A stretch of 64,000 bases of DNA from Candidatus Krumholzibacteriota bacterium (GTDB lineage Bacteria > Krumholzibacteriota > Krumholzibacteriia > JAJRXK01): assembly GCA_029262065.1 (NCBI GenBank), contig JAJDAC010000015.1, positions 80,868-144,867 of the forward strand. Reading direction: 5' to 3'. The notes below the pieces were generated by a model. That model was not told where the DNA came from and searched no databases. It saw nothing but the letters and a program-made list of their open reading frames with translations. A program made the position numbers and the translations under genes. Shown piece by piece: positions 18,559-27,829 of the stretch. The stretch's first letter is position 1. Every line of letters starts with the position of its first letter.

Positions 18559-18891
18559 CTATCGGGTTCGCACGACCTTCGTCGACCGCACGGTCATGCC
18601 CGTCCCCCGGCCAAGGTACCGGCGGCCGCTGATCTCGAGCGATGGCTCATCGAAGTGCATCGTCTGACTCGCCTCGATCGGGAGGTCATTGGCGAGGCTC
18701 TTGAGAGAGCAATCCACGAAGCAGTGGAGCTCCCTGACGGCTCCGTGGACCATTACCTTCGCAACCGTATCAGCGTCTACCCGGGGCAACCGCTCCTCAA
18801 ACGGATTCCTCCCACCGATGGGAAGCCAGGTCGCAACGTACACGGCGACGTGATCGCGGCGACCCCAGGGCGGTTCCACGTTGCTTCGCAT
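18559..18891 (-). CDS. Small protein, unknown function
   Basis: 110 residues from an ATG at 18891; the frame stays open to 18951. Codon use shows the GC-rich third positions seen in the neighbours, which supports a real gene. The order GRRDHVAVYVATWL, then ISGRRYLGRGTGMTVRSTKVVRTR is faintly reminiscent of a PilZ-type or similar beta-barrel domain, but I cannot confirm it. There is no signal peptide. Its start codon overlaps head-to-head (CATG) with the start of the plus-strand gene at 18890. Both frames have good codon bias, so transcripts would have to arise from overlapping promoters, or one start is further inside. Confidence 0.5.
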   Translation of the reverse strand: MRSNVEPPWGRRDHVAVYVATWLPIGGRNPFEERLPRVDADTVAKVMVHGAVRELHCFVDCSLKSLANDLPIEASQTMHFDEPSLEISGRRYLGRGTGMTVRSTKVVRTR

Positions 18892-19105
18892 GGGCGAGCC
18901 ATCTCTGGTTGAAGACCGGTTGCGGCACGCCTCGCGTTCTTGCCAGATCATTTCAGATCAGATCATTGACCTGCGCCGCCAGAATCCGGGCGCCGCGGAT
19001 CCTGACCGCCAGGAAGTGTTCGACTCCAAGCTCGACGCTCTGCAGCAGGAAAGAGTGGAGAAGCGTATCTTGTGGCGACGTTGGGGCGACGACGAAGGCC
19101 CCTGA
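18890..19105 (+). CDS. Small helical cytoplasmic protein, unknown
   Basis: 71 residues, highly charged and predicted to be two long amphipathic helices (SLVEDRLRHASRSCQIISDQ, then VFDSKLDALQQERVEKRIL) closing with RRWGDDEG. Codon third positions are rich in G and C. No ribosome site is obvious before the ATG at 18890 or the TTG at 18881. It lies 20 bp before the lipoprotein gene and could share its transcript. It may be an adaptor or nucleic-acid-associated helical hairpin; this is a guess from composition. Confidence 0.5.
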   Translation: MGEPSLVEDRLRHASRSCQIISDQIIDLRRQNPGAADPDRQEVFDSKLDALQQERVEKRILWRRWGDDEGP

Positions 19106-19125
19106 AAACGTGTTATGATCTCAGC

Positions 19126-20226
19126 ATGTATGGAATCATCACATACGAACACGGTCGGCGATGTGCGCTGACCGCTGCGTTGCTCTACAGCTGCCTTGTA
19201 GGTTGCGCAAGCGACCCTACGAGCCCTGACCAGAACGATGCGCCGAAGTGGGAAAGCATCCCACTACCAGCAGACCTTCCCGATGGCGTGCTCACCGGCG
19301 TGGCATTCCATGGAGGTCGCAGCATCGCCGTCGGTATACAGGCCGTACCCATCGGCGGAATCGTGGTGACCTCCGACGGTGATGGCTGGACGACTTTACC
19401 CACAAATGTTGACGGACCATTGAACGATGTCGTCTTTACTCCCGAAAGTGACGCGGTCGCGATTGGCAGAACCAGATCCTTCCTTCCCTTCGTGCTGGAC
19501 GAGCGTACAGGATGGACCGCCAACGAAATCCTACAAACGCCAGGGTTCCTCTGCTGCGCGGAGGTTGGAATCGACGGCACCCTCCGGACCGTCGGTGGCC
19601 TCACCGCGCTTCGCAACCTCACGGCCGGCCAGTGGGAAACAGAAACGGTCACCTTTCCCAACACCTCAAACGAAAAGGGGATCATCGACCTCACAGTGGG
19701 TAGCGATGGTTCTTTCTACGCGTGCGGGTTCGACGACGGTGGCGAAGGTACGCCGGAAGAGCCTTTCCGCATGATCATGCAAAACGCTGGTAACGGGTGG
19801 AGTTTCTTCGCGCCGATTCTGGAGGCGCCGAACGCCAGCCAATTGGCTTACGACCCCGAGCAAGGTTTTTTCGTCGCCGGCGAGCAGTTCCAGCGAGACG
19901 GACAGCCGCTGGCAGACCTATGGGTACGAGACCTCGAGGGCGACTGGACTGAGATTGACCTTCCTGGCGCCCTTGGCTGGTCAGTCCGCGATCTGCTGGT
20001 AACGCCGGACGGCTGCGTGTACTTGACCGGGACGAGGTTCGCCACTGGTGATATTATGGATGGAGTCCTGTGGCGGTGGGACGGCGCGACCGCGAAACAG
20101 GAAGTGGTCTGGCCGATGCGTGAACCTCGGAAGCTGGAAAACGACGGCTCCATCGTCTACGTAGTCGGGGTTGACTCCCGCTCAGGATCGACCCGCCCTT
20201 GGATGGCGCGCCGCGAGGTCCCCTAG
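19126..20226 (+). CDS. Lipoprotein with BNR/propeller-like repeats
   Basis: 366 residues from the ATG at 19126. The N-terminus is a lipoprotein signal (ALTAALLYSCLVGC, cysteine near residue 25) followed by a Pro/Asp linker. The rest consists of repeated short strands of the kind VAFHGGRSIAVG, NDVVFTPESDAVAIG, IDLTVGSDGSFYACGFDD and RDLLVTPDGCVYLTG, the pattern of a sialidase/YCF48-type beta propeller without identifiable catalytic residues. It is probably surface exposed. It converges with the C92-type peptidase gene, with 2 bp between the stops. Confidence 0.75.
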   Translation: MYGIITYEHGRRCALTAALLYSCLVGCASDPTSPDQNDAPKWESIPLPADLPDGVLTGVAFHGGRSIAVGIQAVPIGGIVVTSDGDGWTTLPTNVDGPLNDVVFTPESDAVAIGRTRSFLPFVLDERTGWTANEILQTPGFLCCAEVGIDGTLRTVGGLTALRNLTAGQWETETVTFPNTSNEKGIIDLTVGSDGSFYACGFDDGGEGTPEEPFRMIMQNAGNGWSFFAPILEAPNASQLAYDPEQGFFVAGEQFQRDGQPLADLWVRDLEGDWTEIDLPGALGWSVRDLLVTPDGCVYLTGTRFATGDIMDGVLWRWDGATAKQEVVWPMREPRKLENDGSIVYVVGVDSRSGSTRPWMARREVP

Positions 20227-20228
20227 CG

Positions 20229-20777
20229 TCAGACCCGTTCAAGTACAGGGCTCTCGCTGAAATCCTCGGTCACGATCGTGTCGGCCCGCCCCTCTGCAAC
20301 CAGCTCGACGCCCGCGCCGTCACGGTAGGCGTCGGCGATCAACTTGCTGCACCACACCCGGTTGCTTTCCAATCTCCACAGCGGATGTCGGAGTCCGAAC
20401 CATCGACTGGGAATATTGGTGACCAGGGCGGCATAGTCGAGCTTACGATCCAGCGAGCGCAATGCACTCGATACAACCCGCGCGCGCTCATCTCTGGTGA
20501 GGCCTGGCGCGCGGTAGATCGCGTACCGTTCGCGGTCGAATACCTTTCGGGGTACTCGGCCCACGACCACGCCGTGTCTGGCCGTCGTATGAATCATTTG
20601 ATCGCCACCGATGTAGAGCATGCTATGGACGTAGCGAGACCCCAGAAACAGCCGGTACATGAGGGCAATCAGGGAAAGCCGACGAAGTCTTGGGCTGGCC
20701 AAGACAATGTCGCCCTTCTCCATGCGGGCGAGAATCACGCGTCGACGAGTGGCGATATGGACGCTCGACGAACGCAC
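20229..20777 (-). CDS. YiiX/C92-type papain-like amidase or peptidase
   Basis: Up to 182 residues from a GTG at 20777; an internal ATG at 20723 would start directly at the domain (MEKGDIVLAS). The NlpC/P60-related permuted papain pattern is present: KGDIVLAS near the start, YVHSMLYIGGDQMIHTT with the catalytic-type His, and RVWCSKLIADAYRDGAG with the nucleophilic-type Cys. Family members of the YiiX/YebB group cleave peptides or amide-linked lipids; the substrate here is unknown. It follows the kinase gene by 30 bp in the same direction and is probably co-transcribed with it, which may indicate kinase control of envelope lipid or wall processing. Confidence 0.75.
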   Translation of the reverse strand: MRSSSVHIATRRRVILARMEKGDIVLASPRLRRLSLIALMYRLFLGSRYVHSMLYIGGDQMIHTTARHGVVVGRVPRKVFDRERYAIYRAPGLTRDERARVVSSALRSLDRKLDYAALVTNIPSRWFGLRHPLWRLESNRVWCSKLIADAYRDGAGVELVAEGRADTIVTEDFSESPVLERV

Positions 20778-20807
20778 GTAGGCGAAGCAGCCACGCAGGG
20801 GATGAAC

Positions 20808-23075
20808 TCAACGAATCTGCAGCCCGGCCTTGGCCAGCCCCTCGATCAGCTTGTCGGCAATAGATTCCGAAAAGGCGTTGCGTTCGATCAGCTCACGGCG
20901 AAGCGTGCCGATGTCGAGGCCGTCGCAGCCCGCCTTTTGGCACAGCTCCTTCCACAGCACGCGCAGCTCGTCGAGCGCGGGCGCAGCCTCATCGATGCGT
21001 CCGAGCTGTCCCAACGTGGCTGCGAGGAACAGAGGTTCGCGGAAATCATCGGAACCGATGACGCCGTTCTTGGAATGAACGAGCGCCTGCTCGTATCGGC
21101 CATGGACGTAGTGATCCACGAACAGCGGAAAATCGGCAAAGACTGGAGGATGCGGGACCAGTTCGATCGCCCGGTTGGCCATCGGAACCGCCGTCTCGAA
21201 CTCTCCCTGCAAGACCAGGTAGTTGGACAGCAGCGTGAGCACGATCGGATTGTTCGGATTGAGCTCGACGGCGCGACGCATCTCGGCGATTCCGCGCTCG
21301 CCATCTCCGGAGAAAAGAGCCGCCATCCCCAGATACGCGTGGGCCAGTTGGTTGCTGTCGTCGAGTGACACCGCCCGCTCGGCCACGCGCAGCGCGCGCA
21401 CGCGGGAATCGTACTCGCCATCCGGCTCGTTCCAGCGGTGGTGGAACTGGTCGACATAGAGGTAGGCCAGCCACGCGAGACCCTCGACGTAGTCGGGCTC
21501 GGCCTCGATTACGCGCTCGAGGCAGTCGCGGGCCGCCAAATGGGTCTCGGACGAGTGGTTCTGCAAGTAGTCGTAGGCCCGGAAGACGCAATCCCAGCTA
21601 TCGAGACTCGCCGGAGGCTTGCGCCGTGCACTCGGCAGCTCGGCACGGGCCAGAGCTCCGTACGATCCCGCGATCTCACCGACGACGTGCTGTGTCAGCT
21701 CGTCCTGGAGGTCGAAGAGGTCCCGCGCGGTCTGTTCGCTTTCGAACGTATTACCCCAGACCGAACGGCCGTCGCGGCCGTCAAAAAGCTGCACGTTGAC
21801 GCGGATGCGGTCGGGCGACGACTGCACGCGCCCCTGCAGCACGTAGCGCACGCCGATCTCCCTGCCGATCTCGCGAATGTCGACGTTCTCCCCCTCGCAC
21901 GGCCCCGATCTGCACGGCATCACCGCCAGTTCGCCATAGCGAGAAAGCTCCGTCACGATTTCGCCGGTCAGCCCTTCGCTGAAGTAACGCTGCTGCGGGT
22001 CACCGCCAGCATCGGCGAACGGCAGTACGGCAATCTTGAGGCCGGAGATCACGGGTTCCGTATTGAGGGGACGCGAGTCGTCGCCTTCAGTGCCACCTCT
22101 CCACAACTGCCAGACGCCCAGGGCGCTCAAGAGCAAGACAGAGGTAGCAACGAGCACGCGCCGACCACGTCGTGACGAGCGACGCGCCACCAGAACGGCC
22201 TGGCCCGACGCCGTCGAGCCACGCCGCAACCGCTGTAGGTCCGCGGCCAGGCCGGCGGCGCTCTGGTAGCGCAGCGCGGGATCCTTTTCGAGCGCCTTGT
22301 TGACGATACGCTCCAGCTCGACGGGCACCTGCGCGTTGAGCTGCACCGGCGCCGTCGGCGCCCGGTTGAGGATCGCGTCGAACACTGCGGCAGACGTCTT
22401 GCCGCCGAACGGGCGACGGCCAGTGATCATCTCGTACAGCACCACCCCGAGCGAGAACACATCCGTGCGCGCGTCGAGCGGTTTCCCCAATGCTTGCTCG
22501 GGAGACATGTAGGACACGGTGCCCATGACAGAGCCGGGACTCGTGACGTGGAGGGAGCGTGTCGCTTCGTCGGACCCAGGCTTCCCCTCCGGGCCGGCCG
22601 ACAGTTTGGCGAGGCCGAAGTCGAGCACCTTGGCCTGCCCGCGATCGGTCACGAAGATGTTGGCCGGCTTGATGTCGCGGTGCACGATTCCCTTGGCGTG
22701 CGCCGCATCGAGTGCGTCGGCGATCTGGATCGCGAGTTCGATTGCGGTGTCTACCTCGGGCGGACCGTCTCGGACGCGTTCGTCCAGCCCGCTGCCCTCG
22801 AGCAACTCCATCACGATGAACCGCCGGCCGTCCCATTCTCCGATGTCGTGGATCGTGCAGATGTTGGGGTGGTTCAACGCCGAGGCGGCGCGTGCCTCGC
22901 GTAGATGGCGGTCGACCGCATCGGTGTTCAGGGTGTCGGCCTCGGGCACGAACTTCAGGGCGACATGGCGGTGGAGTCGAGCGTCCTCGGCTTTCCAGAC
23001 GACACCCATGCCGCCCTCGCCGATCTTGCCGATGAGGCGGTAGTGCAGTACGTGCTGTCCGGTCTCGATGGCCAC
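20808..23075 (-). CDS. Membrane-anchored Ser/Thr protein kinase with TolB-like and TPR sensor
   Basis: 755 residues. The kinase domain spans about 10-280 with intact GEGGMG loop (19-24), VALK lysine (41), HRDIKPAN (132-139) and DFG (152-154), so it should be active. A basic stretch and one membrane helix (about 306-325) follow. Outside lies a FlgO/TolB-N-like domain ([36 protein letters not shown]), as found in adenylate-cyclase-linked and PknB-like proteins of Acidobacteria and Gemmatimonadetes. TPR-type helices then run to the C-terminus ([31 protein letters not shown]). The outer part probably senses ligands or protein partners. It is the first gene of a unit with the amidase downstream. 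Confidence 0.9.
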   Translation of the reverse strand: MAIETGQHVLHYRLIGKIGEGGMGVVWKAEDARLHRHVALKFVPEADTLNTDAVDRHLREARAASALNHPNICTIHDIGEWDGRRFIVMELLEGSGLDERVRDGPPEVDTAIELAIQIADALDAAHAKGIVHRDIKPANIFVTDRGQAKVLDFGLAKLSAGPEGKPGSDEATRSLHVTSPGSVMGTVSYMSPEQALGKPLDARTDVFSLGVVLYEMITGRRPFGGKTSAAVFDAILNRAPTAPVQLNAQVPVELERIVNKALEKDPALRYQSAAGLAADLQRLRRGSTASGQAVLVARRSSRRGRRVLVATSVLLLSALGVWQLWRGGTEGDDSRPLNTEPVISGLKIAVLPFADAGGDPQQRYFSEGLTGEIVTELSRYGELAVMPCRSGPCEGENVDIREIGREIGVRYVLQGRVQSSPDRIRVNVQLFDGRDGRSVWGNTFESEQTARDLFDLQDELTQHVVGEIAGSYGALARAELPSARRKPPASLDSWDCVFRAYDYLQNHSSETHLAARDCLERVIEAEPDYVEGLAWLAYLYVDQFHHRWNEPDGEYDSRVRALRVAERAVSLDDSNQLAHAYLGMAALFSGDGERGIAEMRRAVELNPNNPIVLTLLSNYLVLQGEFETAVPMANRAIELVPHPPVFADFPLFVDHYVHGRYEQALVHSKNGVIGSDDFREPLFLAATLGQLGRIDEAAPALDELRVLWKELCQKAGCDGLDIGTLRRELIERNAFSESIADKLIEGLAKAGLQIR

Positions 23076-23181
23076 GCCCCTGCTCTCTTGGCTGAATCGA
23101 AGCGCCGGGTGAATCTCCCCGCGAGGACTTCACATTCTATACATATATCGGATGGTGTGTCCGATGAACAGCACCCTTCGT

Positions 23182-26100
23182 CTACGCCACAACCCGGGTT
23201 CGTTCGCCGCCCCAACGCGAGAACAGTACAGGAACGAGCACCAGGTTGAGGAACGTCGACGTAAGGAGGCCACCCAGAATCACCTGCCCCATCGGAGATT
23301 GGATCTCGTTTCCCGCCTTGTGGCCCGCGAGCACCAGCGGTACCAGAGCCAGACCGGCCGTAAGGGCGGTCATGAGCACGGGGGCCAAGCGCTCCTCGGA
23401 GCCACGACGCACGGCTTCGATCAACTCGACTCCCTCTTGCATCAGATCCTGATAGCGTGTCACGAGCAGCACACCATTTCGGGTAGCGATCCCGAACAGC
23501 GTGATGAACCCAACGAGGGCAGCGATGCTCAGCACGCCCTCGCCCAACGCCACGGCGACGATTCCACCGATGAGAGCGAGTGGCAAATTGACGAGAACGA
23601 TCAGCGTGTAGCGATGATTTCGGAAGGCCAAGAACAGAGCTGCGTACATTCCAACAAGGACAAGAACGGCAAGCATGGAAATATTGCGTGCGCTTCGCGC
23701 TCCCTCTTCGAACTGACCTCCGTAGTTGACACGATACCCCACGGGAAAGTCCACCCCCTGTTCCACCGCCAGACGAGCTCGATCAACCGTTCCCGCCAGA
23801 TCCGCGCCTTCGATGTTGGCTGTCAGCATTCCGACTCTCTGCACATCTTCACGGCGAATCAAACTGGGACCGAGATCAAATCGTACAACCGCCAGGTCAC
23901 TTAGCTGCAGTACCCGGCCCACATCCGTCACTACGGGTAGCTCTTGCAGCATGTCACGGTGTTCCCGAAGTCTCTCGGGCAGTCGAACCACGACCCGCGA
24001 GACCACGCCATTGTCGACAATTTCTCCTACCGTCGTGCCTTGGAATGCGGACTCGACGTAGCGGGACAAATCCGCCGCGCTCAGGCCGTGGCGCGCGAGG
24101 GCCGGACGGTCGAAGTCGATGAGCAGTTGAGGAATGCTCGCCTGCTCCTGATTGCTGAGATCGACGATTCCAGGAACCGCTCCCACGATCTCTTCGATAC
24201 GCTCGCTGAGGCCACGGATCACCGAAAGCTCCGGCCCAAAAACCTTGATCGCAAGGTTGGACTTGCTGCCGGAAATCATGTGGTCAATTCGATGGCTGAT
24301 CGGCTGACCAAAACTGACCTCAACTCCGGGTATCATCGCGACCGCATCGCGCATGCCGGGAAGGAACTTCGTCTTGTCAGAGCCTTCCCGCAGGACGACT
24401 TCCATTTCTGACGCGTTTACTCCCTGCACATGTTCGTCCTTCTCGGCACGTCCTGTGCGGCGGCTCGTGGAAATCACCTCGGGGAAGGCCAGAAGCGCCT
24501 CCTCGACTTCTCTTCCGGCAACGTCGCTTTCTTCCAGGGTGATGCCCGGAGGGCTCACGACCGCTACCGTCAATGATCCCTCGTTGAACGTGGGCAGGAA
24601 GCTTCGACCGAGGAAGGGTAGAAGCGCGAAGGCACCGATCACCATGGCAACGCTGATGCCGATCACGAGGCCAGGTCGCGCGAGGGCCCGAGCCAGGGCG
24701 CGGTGATAGAACCCTCCGAGCCCTCGCATGAGCCACGATTCGCGGGGCTTCGACAACGCCACCTTGCGAAGCATGATATAGGAGAGCGCCGGCGTGACCG
24801 TGACCGACACCAGGAGCGATGCACCCAGGGAAACGAGATAGGCGAAGCCCAGCGGCTTCAAGAGTCTGCCTTCCATGCCCGGCAGGAAGAACAGCGGAAC
24901 GAACACGAGCACGATGATCAGCGTCGCGAAAAAGATGGCGCCCAAGACGCTCGAGGCCGCTTGATAGACGATGTCCAGGGCTCGCTTGTCATCTTCTGTC
25001 TTGGCCTCCTTCAAGCGACGAAACACGTTCTCAACCACGATGATCGCATCGTCCACCAGGGCGCCGATGGCGATGGTGAACCCACCAAGGGTCATGGTGT
25101 TCATCGTGCCGCCGAATGCTGAGATTACGAGCACGCCTGTGATCAGTGAGAGCGGGATGGCCACGGCGGATATGAAAGTCGTTCGAAGGTCTCCGAGGAA
25201 CAGGAAGAGAATCAAAATCACCAGCACGGCACCGTCCCGCAGGGCCACGGTGATGTTGTGAATGGCCGTCCGAATGAAGTTGGACTGACGGAAATTCTCG
25301 CGTTCGATGGTTACGCCCGCAGGAAGTGTGCGCCCGACTTCGTCGAGGACGGCGTCGACCCGCTTCATCAGCTCCAGCGTGTTCGCCCCGGGTTGCTTCT
25401 GGACACTGAGGATAACGGCCGGAGCAGCGTTGTACGAAGCGATCCCTCGCTGCGGCTCTGCGCCCAGCTCCACCTTTGCCAGATCGCCCACCGTGAGCGG
25501 CACGCCGTCGACGACGCGTACGACCGCTGACTTCAGATCCTCCGGATCCACGGCGCGTGCCAACCCGCGTACCAGATATTCCTGGCCGCGGTCGACATGG
25601 AACCCCGCCGCAGGATTGCGCGTGACCTCCCCGAGAACATCGGCGACTTCCCCGATACTCACGCCGTGCTGGACGAGAGAGGGTACGTCGACCTCGACCT
25701 GGTATTCCCGAACGTCGCCGCCAATGGGGCTGACCTGTGAAATTCCGGGAATGGCCAGTAGAGATCTACGCACCCCGGTTTCCGCCAGGCGCCTCAGTTC
25801 CATCTGATCAACGGTCCCGTCCGCGGTGAGCGCGACGAAGGTGATCTCGCCCATGATCGAGCTGATGGGACCGAGCTCAGGCGGCGCAACTTGGGAAGGC
25901 AGGGTGACCTTTTGGATGCGTTCCGCCACGACCTGCCGAGCGCGATAGATGTCTTCACCCCAATCGAATTCCCCCCAGATCACGGAGATGCCCGCGGCCG
26001 ACACAGAGCGCACGCGGCGAATTCCCGGTGCGCCGTTCAACGCGGACTCGAGCGGGAAGGTCACCAGGAGTTCGATCTCTTCCGGCGCCATCCCCGGCCC

Positions 26101-26256
26101 CTCGGTGATGACGGTTACCGTGGGAGCCGACAGATCTGGAAAAACGTCGACCGGCACACGAGTGATCCAGATGGAACCCGCGACGAGCAAGAGTCCGGCG
26201 AGCGCCAAGATGAACACCCGATGATGCAGAGAAAGTCCGATGAGTCGTTGCAGCAT
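23182..26256 (-). CDS. CusA/CzcA-family RND efflux pump
   Basis: 1024 residues, normal for RND pumps. I start at the ATG at 26256 (AGGAG upstream), giving MLQRLIGLSLHHRVFIL; the frame is open to 26298. The RND pattern is complete: first helix, VPVDVFPDLSAPTVTVITEGPGM, two periplasmic porter loops and TM4 with IAIGALVDDAIIVVENVFRR, the proton-relay aspartates. Similar pumps of this subfamily export Cu, Ag, Zn, Co or organic compounds. The substrate is not certain because the TM4 motif is intermediate between the heavy-metal and hydrophobe groups. It is the last gene of the operon repressor-sensor-TolC-adaptor-pump. Confidence 0.93.
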   Translation of the reverse strand: MLQRLIGLSLHHRVFILALAGLLLVAGSIWITRVPVDVFPDLSAPTVTVITEGPGMAPEEIELLVTFPLESALNGAPGIRRVRSVSAAGISVIWGEFDWGEDIYRARQVVAERIQKVTLPSQVAPPELGPISSIMGEITFVALTADGTVDQMELRRLAETGVRRSLLAIPGISQVSPIGGDVREYQVEVDVPSLVQHGVSIGEVADVLGEVTRNPAAGFHVDRGQEYLVRGLARAVDPEDLKSAVVRVVDGVPLTVGDLAKVELGAEPQRGIASYNAAPAVILSVQKQPGANTLELMKRVDAVLDEVGRTLPAGVTIERENFRQSNFIRTAIHNITVALRDGAVLVILILFLFLGDLRTTFISAVAIPLSLITGVLVISAFGGTMNTMTLGGFTIAIGALVDDAIIVVENVFRRLKEAKTEDDKRALDIVYQAASSVLGAIFFATLIIVLVFVPLFFLPGMEGRLLKPLGFAYLVSLGASLLVSVTVTPALSYIMLRKVALSKPRESWLMRGLGGFYHRALARALARPGLVIGISVAMVIGAFALLPFLGRSFLPTFNEGSLTVAVVSPPGITLEESDVAGREVEEALLAFPEVISTSRRTGRAEKDEHVQGVNASEMEVVLREGSDKTKFLPGMRDAVAMIPGVEVSFGQPISHRIDHMISGSKSNLAIKVFGPELSVIRGLSERIEEIVGAVPGIVDLSNQEQASIPQLLIDFDRPALARHGLSAADLSRYVESAFQGTTVGEIVDNGVVSRVVVRLPERLREHRDMLQELPVVTDVGRVLQLSDLAVVRFDLGPSLIRREDVQRVGMLTANIEGADLAGTVDRARLAVEQGVDFPVGYRVNYGGQFEEGARSARNISMLAVLVLVGMYAALFLAFRNHRYTLIVLVNLPLALIGGIVAVALGEGVLSIAALVGFITLFGIATRNGVLLVTRYQDLMQEGVELIEAVRRGSEERLAPVLMTALTAGLALVPLVLAGHKAGNEIQSPMGQVILGGLLTSTFLNLVLVPVLFSRWGGERTRVVA

Positions 26257-26269
26257 TGACTTTCCGCTC

Positions 26270-27829
26270 CTAGTGGGCGTGACCGTGGCCCGCGCCACCT
26301 GAGCTAATGAGTGAGGCCCGGCGGATTGCGGGGCCGCCAGCGGTCACCAAGCGCTCCGCGACGCTGAGACCGGCGACCAGCACGCTATCGCCCTCGCGCC
26401 CGAGGATTGAAATCTCCCGACGCTCGAAGCTCTCGCCATCGAGCTGGACGAAGACCGTGGGAACTCCGGCGTCATCGACGATGGCCGAGCTGGAAATCAC
26501 GATGCCAGCATGGGCTTCGGTCAGCAGGACTTCGGCCTCCACGGCGTGGCCGATGCGCAGACGATCCGAACCGGTGGTAACCTGAAGCAGACAGGTGACG
26601 CGGCCGGTGCGTGTAGTCACCTCCGGAGAGATCGACACCAGGCGAACCTGCCCGTCTTGAAACAAACGGCGTTCCTGGGCGCCCGTCGTGCGAATCCACA
26701 ATCCTGAAACGCCGGCCTCCAGGCGGGATGCGTCGGCGGGCGACAAGTACACCTCGACCCAGACCGGCTCCACCCTCACCAGACGCACGAGAGGATCGCC
26801 GGCTGAGACCGCCTGCCCGGGACGAACGAGAACCTCCGCGACTTCGCCCGAGAACGGCGCGGTCACTTCCAGAAGTGCCGACCGCGGACCCGAACCACTC
26901 CCAGAGCCTCGCACCGATGCCATCTGGCGGCGTGCCGAATCGCTCTGCGCCTCCAGGGTCTGGACTCGCGCGCGCGCGGCGTCGAATTCGGCCTGGCTGA
27001 CGGCGCCCACCTCGAGCAGTCCTTCCAGCCGTACGAATCGGTCGCGAGCCAAACCCAGCTCCGCCTTCTTCTCGGTTTCCACCGCCTGCAATTGAGCCAG
27101 CGTCTGGCCTTGCGCCACGCGAGTGCTGAAAGCGAGGACTGCGTCTCCCGCATTTCGAGAAAGACCTACATATGGCCATGGATCGGCCGCCACGATTCCA
27201 TCGATGGGTGCCGCCAGTTGGAGTTCGCCACCACTGGCCGGGCGCACCAAGCCTGTCCCCCGTGCGCTCTCGCGAATCTCACCCTCGGCGACCCACGCCG
27301 TAGAGAAACGTGTCTTCCACTGTTGTTCCTTGAGAAAGGAAACCGCTTCACCCGCCGGCGCCGCGTCATCGTTTTCTGCCAGCCCGCCCGGAGACTCATT
27401 GGTCCCCACGCGAACGCGTCCCGACAAGATCTCTTCCGTCTTACCTGCGCCAGCCACACGAAACAACAAATCGTACTCGCCACTCGATGCGGGCGTGATC
27501 GCAATGTCAAAGATGCCGCCGCGCAACGCTTGGTCCTTCGTAAACACCTGCTCACGCCCCCCGGGCTCCCGGAGCACGGCCGAGACAACGCCCTCGGTCA
27601 AGGCGCTGAAATCGCTGAGCACGGTCACGTGGGTATGCGAGTTCACCGTTTCGCCAGCGATGAGAGGATCTGCCTCGGCGAAGATCTCGAAATCATTGCC
27701 CCACGAAGTCACGGCCCAACTCTCTTCTCCACCGTGGTCATCTTCCTGAATGGAGGGCCCTCCCACCTGGCAGGCGCCCATAAGAAAAACGGCCGTGAGC
27801 CCGAGCAGAATCTTGCAGGATCTCGTCAT
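26270..27829 (-). CDS. RND periplasmic adaptor (membrane fusion) lipoprotein
   Basis: 519 residues. A lipoprotein signal ends in MGAC near residue 20, anchoring the adaptor. An extra N-terminal beta domain (about 40-150) precedes the HlyD/CusB core: lipoyl-like half motifs (QLAAPIDGIVAA and LEVTAPFSGEVAEVLVRPGQAV), a long helical hairpin and beta-barrel and membrane-proximal domains (VSERLVTAGGPAI-like end). The C-terminus is GHGHAH, a small His cluster that may bind metal. The start overlaps the TolC gene stop by 4 bp (ATGA), and the pump starts 14 bp after its stop. It bridges pump and outer-membrane channel. Confidence 0.9.
   Translation of the reverse strand: MTRSCKILLGLTAVFLMGACQVGGPSIQEDDHGGEESWAVTSWGNDFEIFAEADPLIAGETVNSHTHVTVLSDFSALTEGVVSAVLREPGGREQVFTKDQALRGGIFDIAITPASSGEYDLLFRVAGAGKTEEILSGRVRVGTNESPGGLAENDDAAPAGEAVSFLKEQQWKTRFSTAWVAEGEIRESARGTGLVRPASGGELQLAAPIDGIVAADPWPYVGLSRNAGDAVLAFSTRVAQGQTLAQLQAVETEKKAELGLARDRFVRLEGLLEVGAVSQAEFDAARARVQTLEAQSDSARRQMASVRGSGSGSGPRSALLEVTAPFSGEVAEVLVRPGQAVSAGDPLVRLVRVEPVWVEVYLSPADASRLEAGVSGLWIRTTGAQERRLFQDGQVRLVSISPEVTTRTGRVTCLLQVTTGSDRLRIGHAVEAEVLLTEAHAGIVISSSAIVDDAGVPTVFVQLDGESFERREISILGREGDSVLVAGLSVAERLVTAGGPAIRRASLISSGGAGHGHAH

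Noticed and set aside
20199..21368. 389-residue plus-strand frame
   Set aside because: Lies antisense to the amidase and kinase genes; composition is that of a reverse frame in GC-rich DNA.
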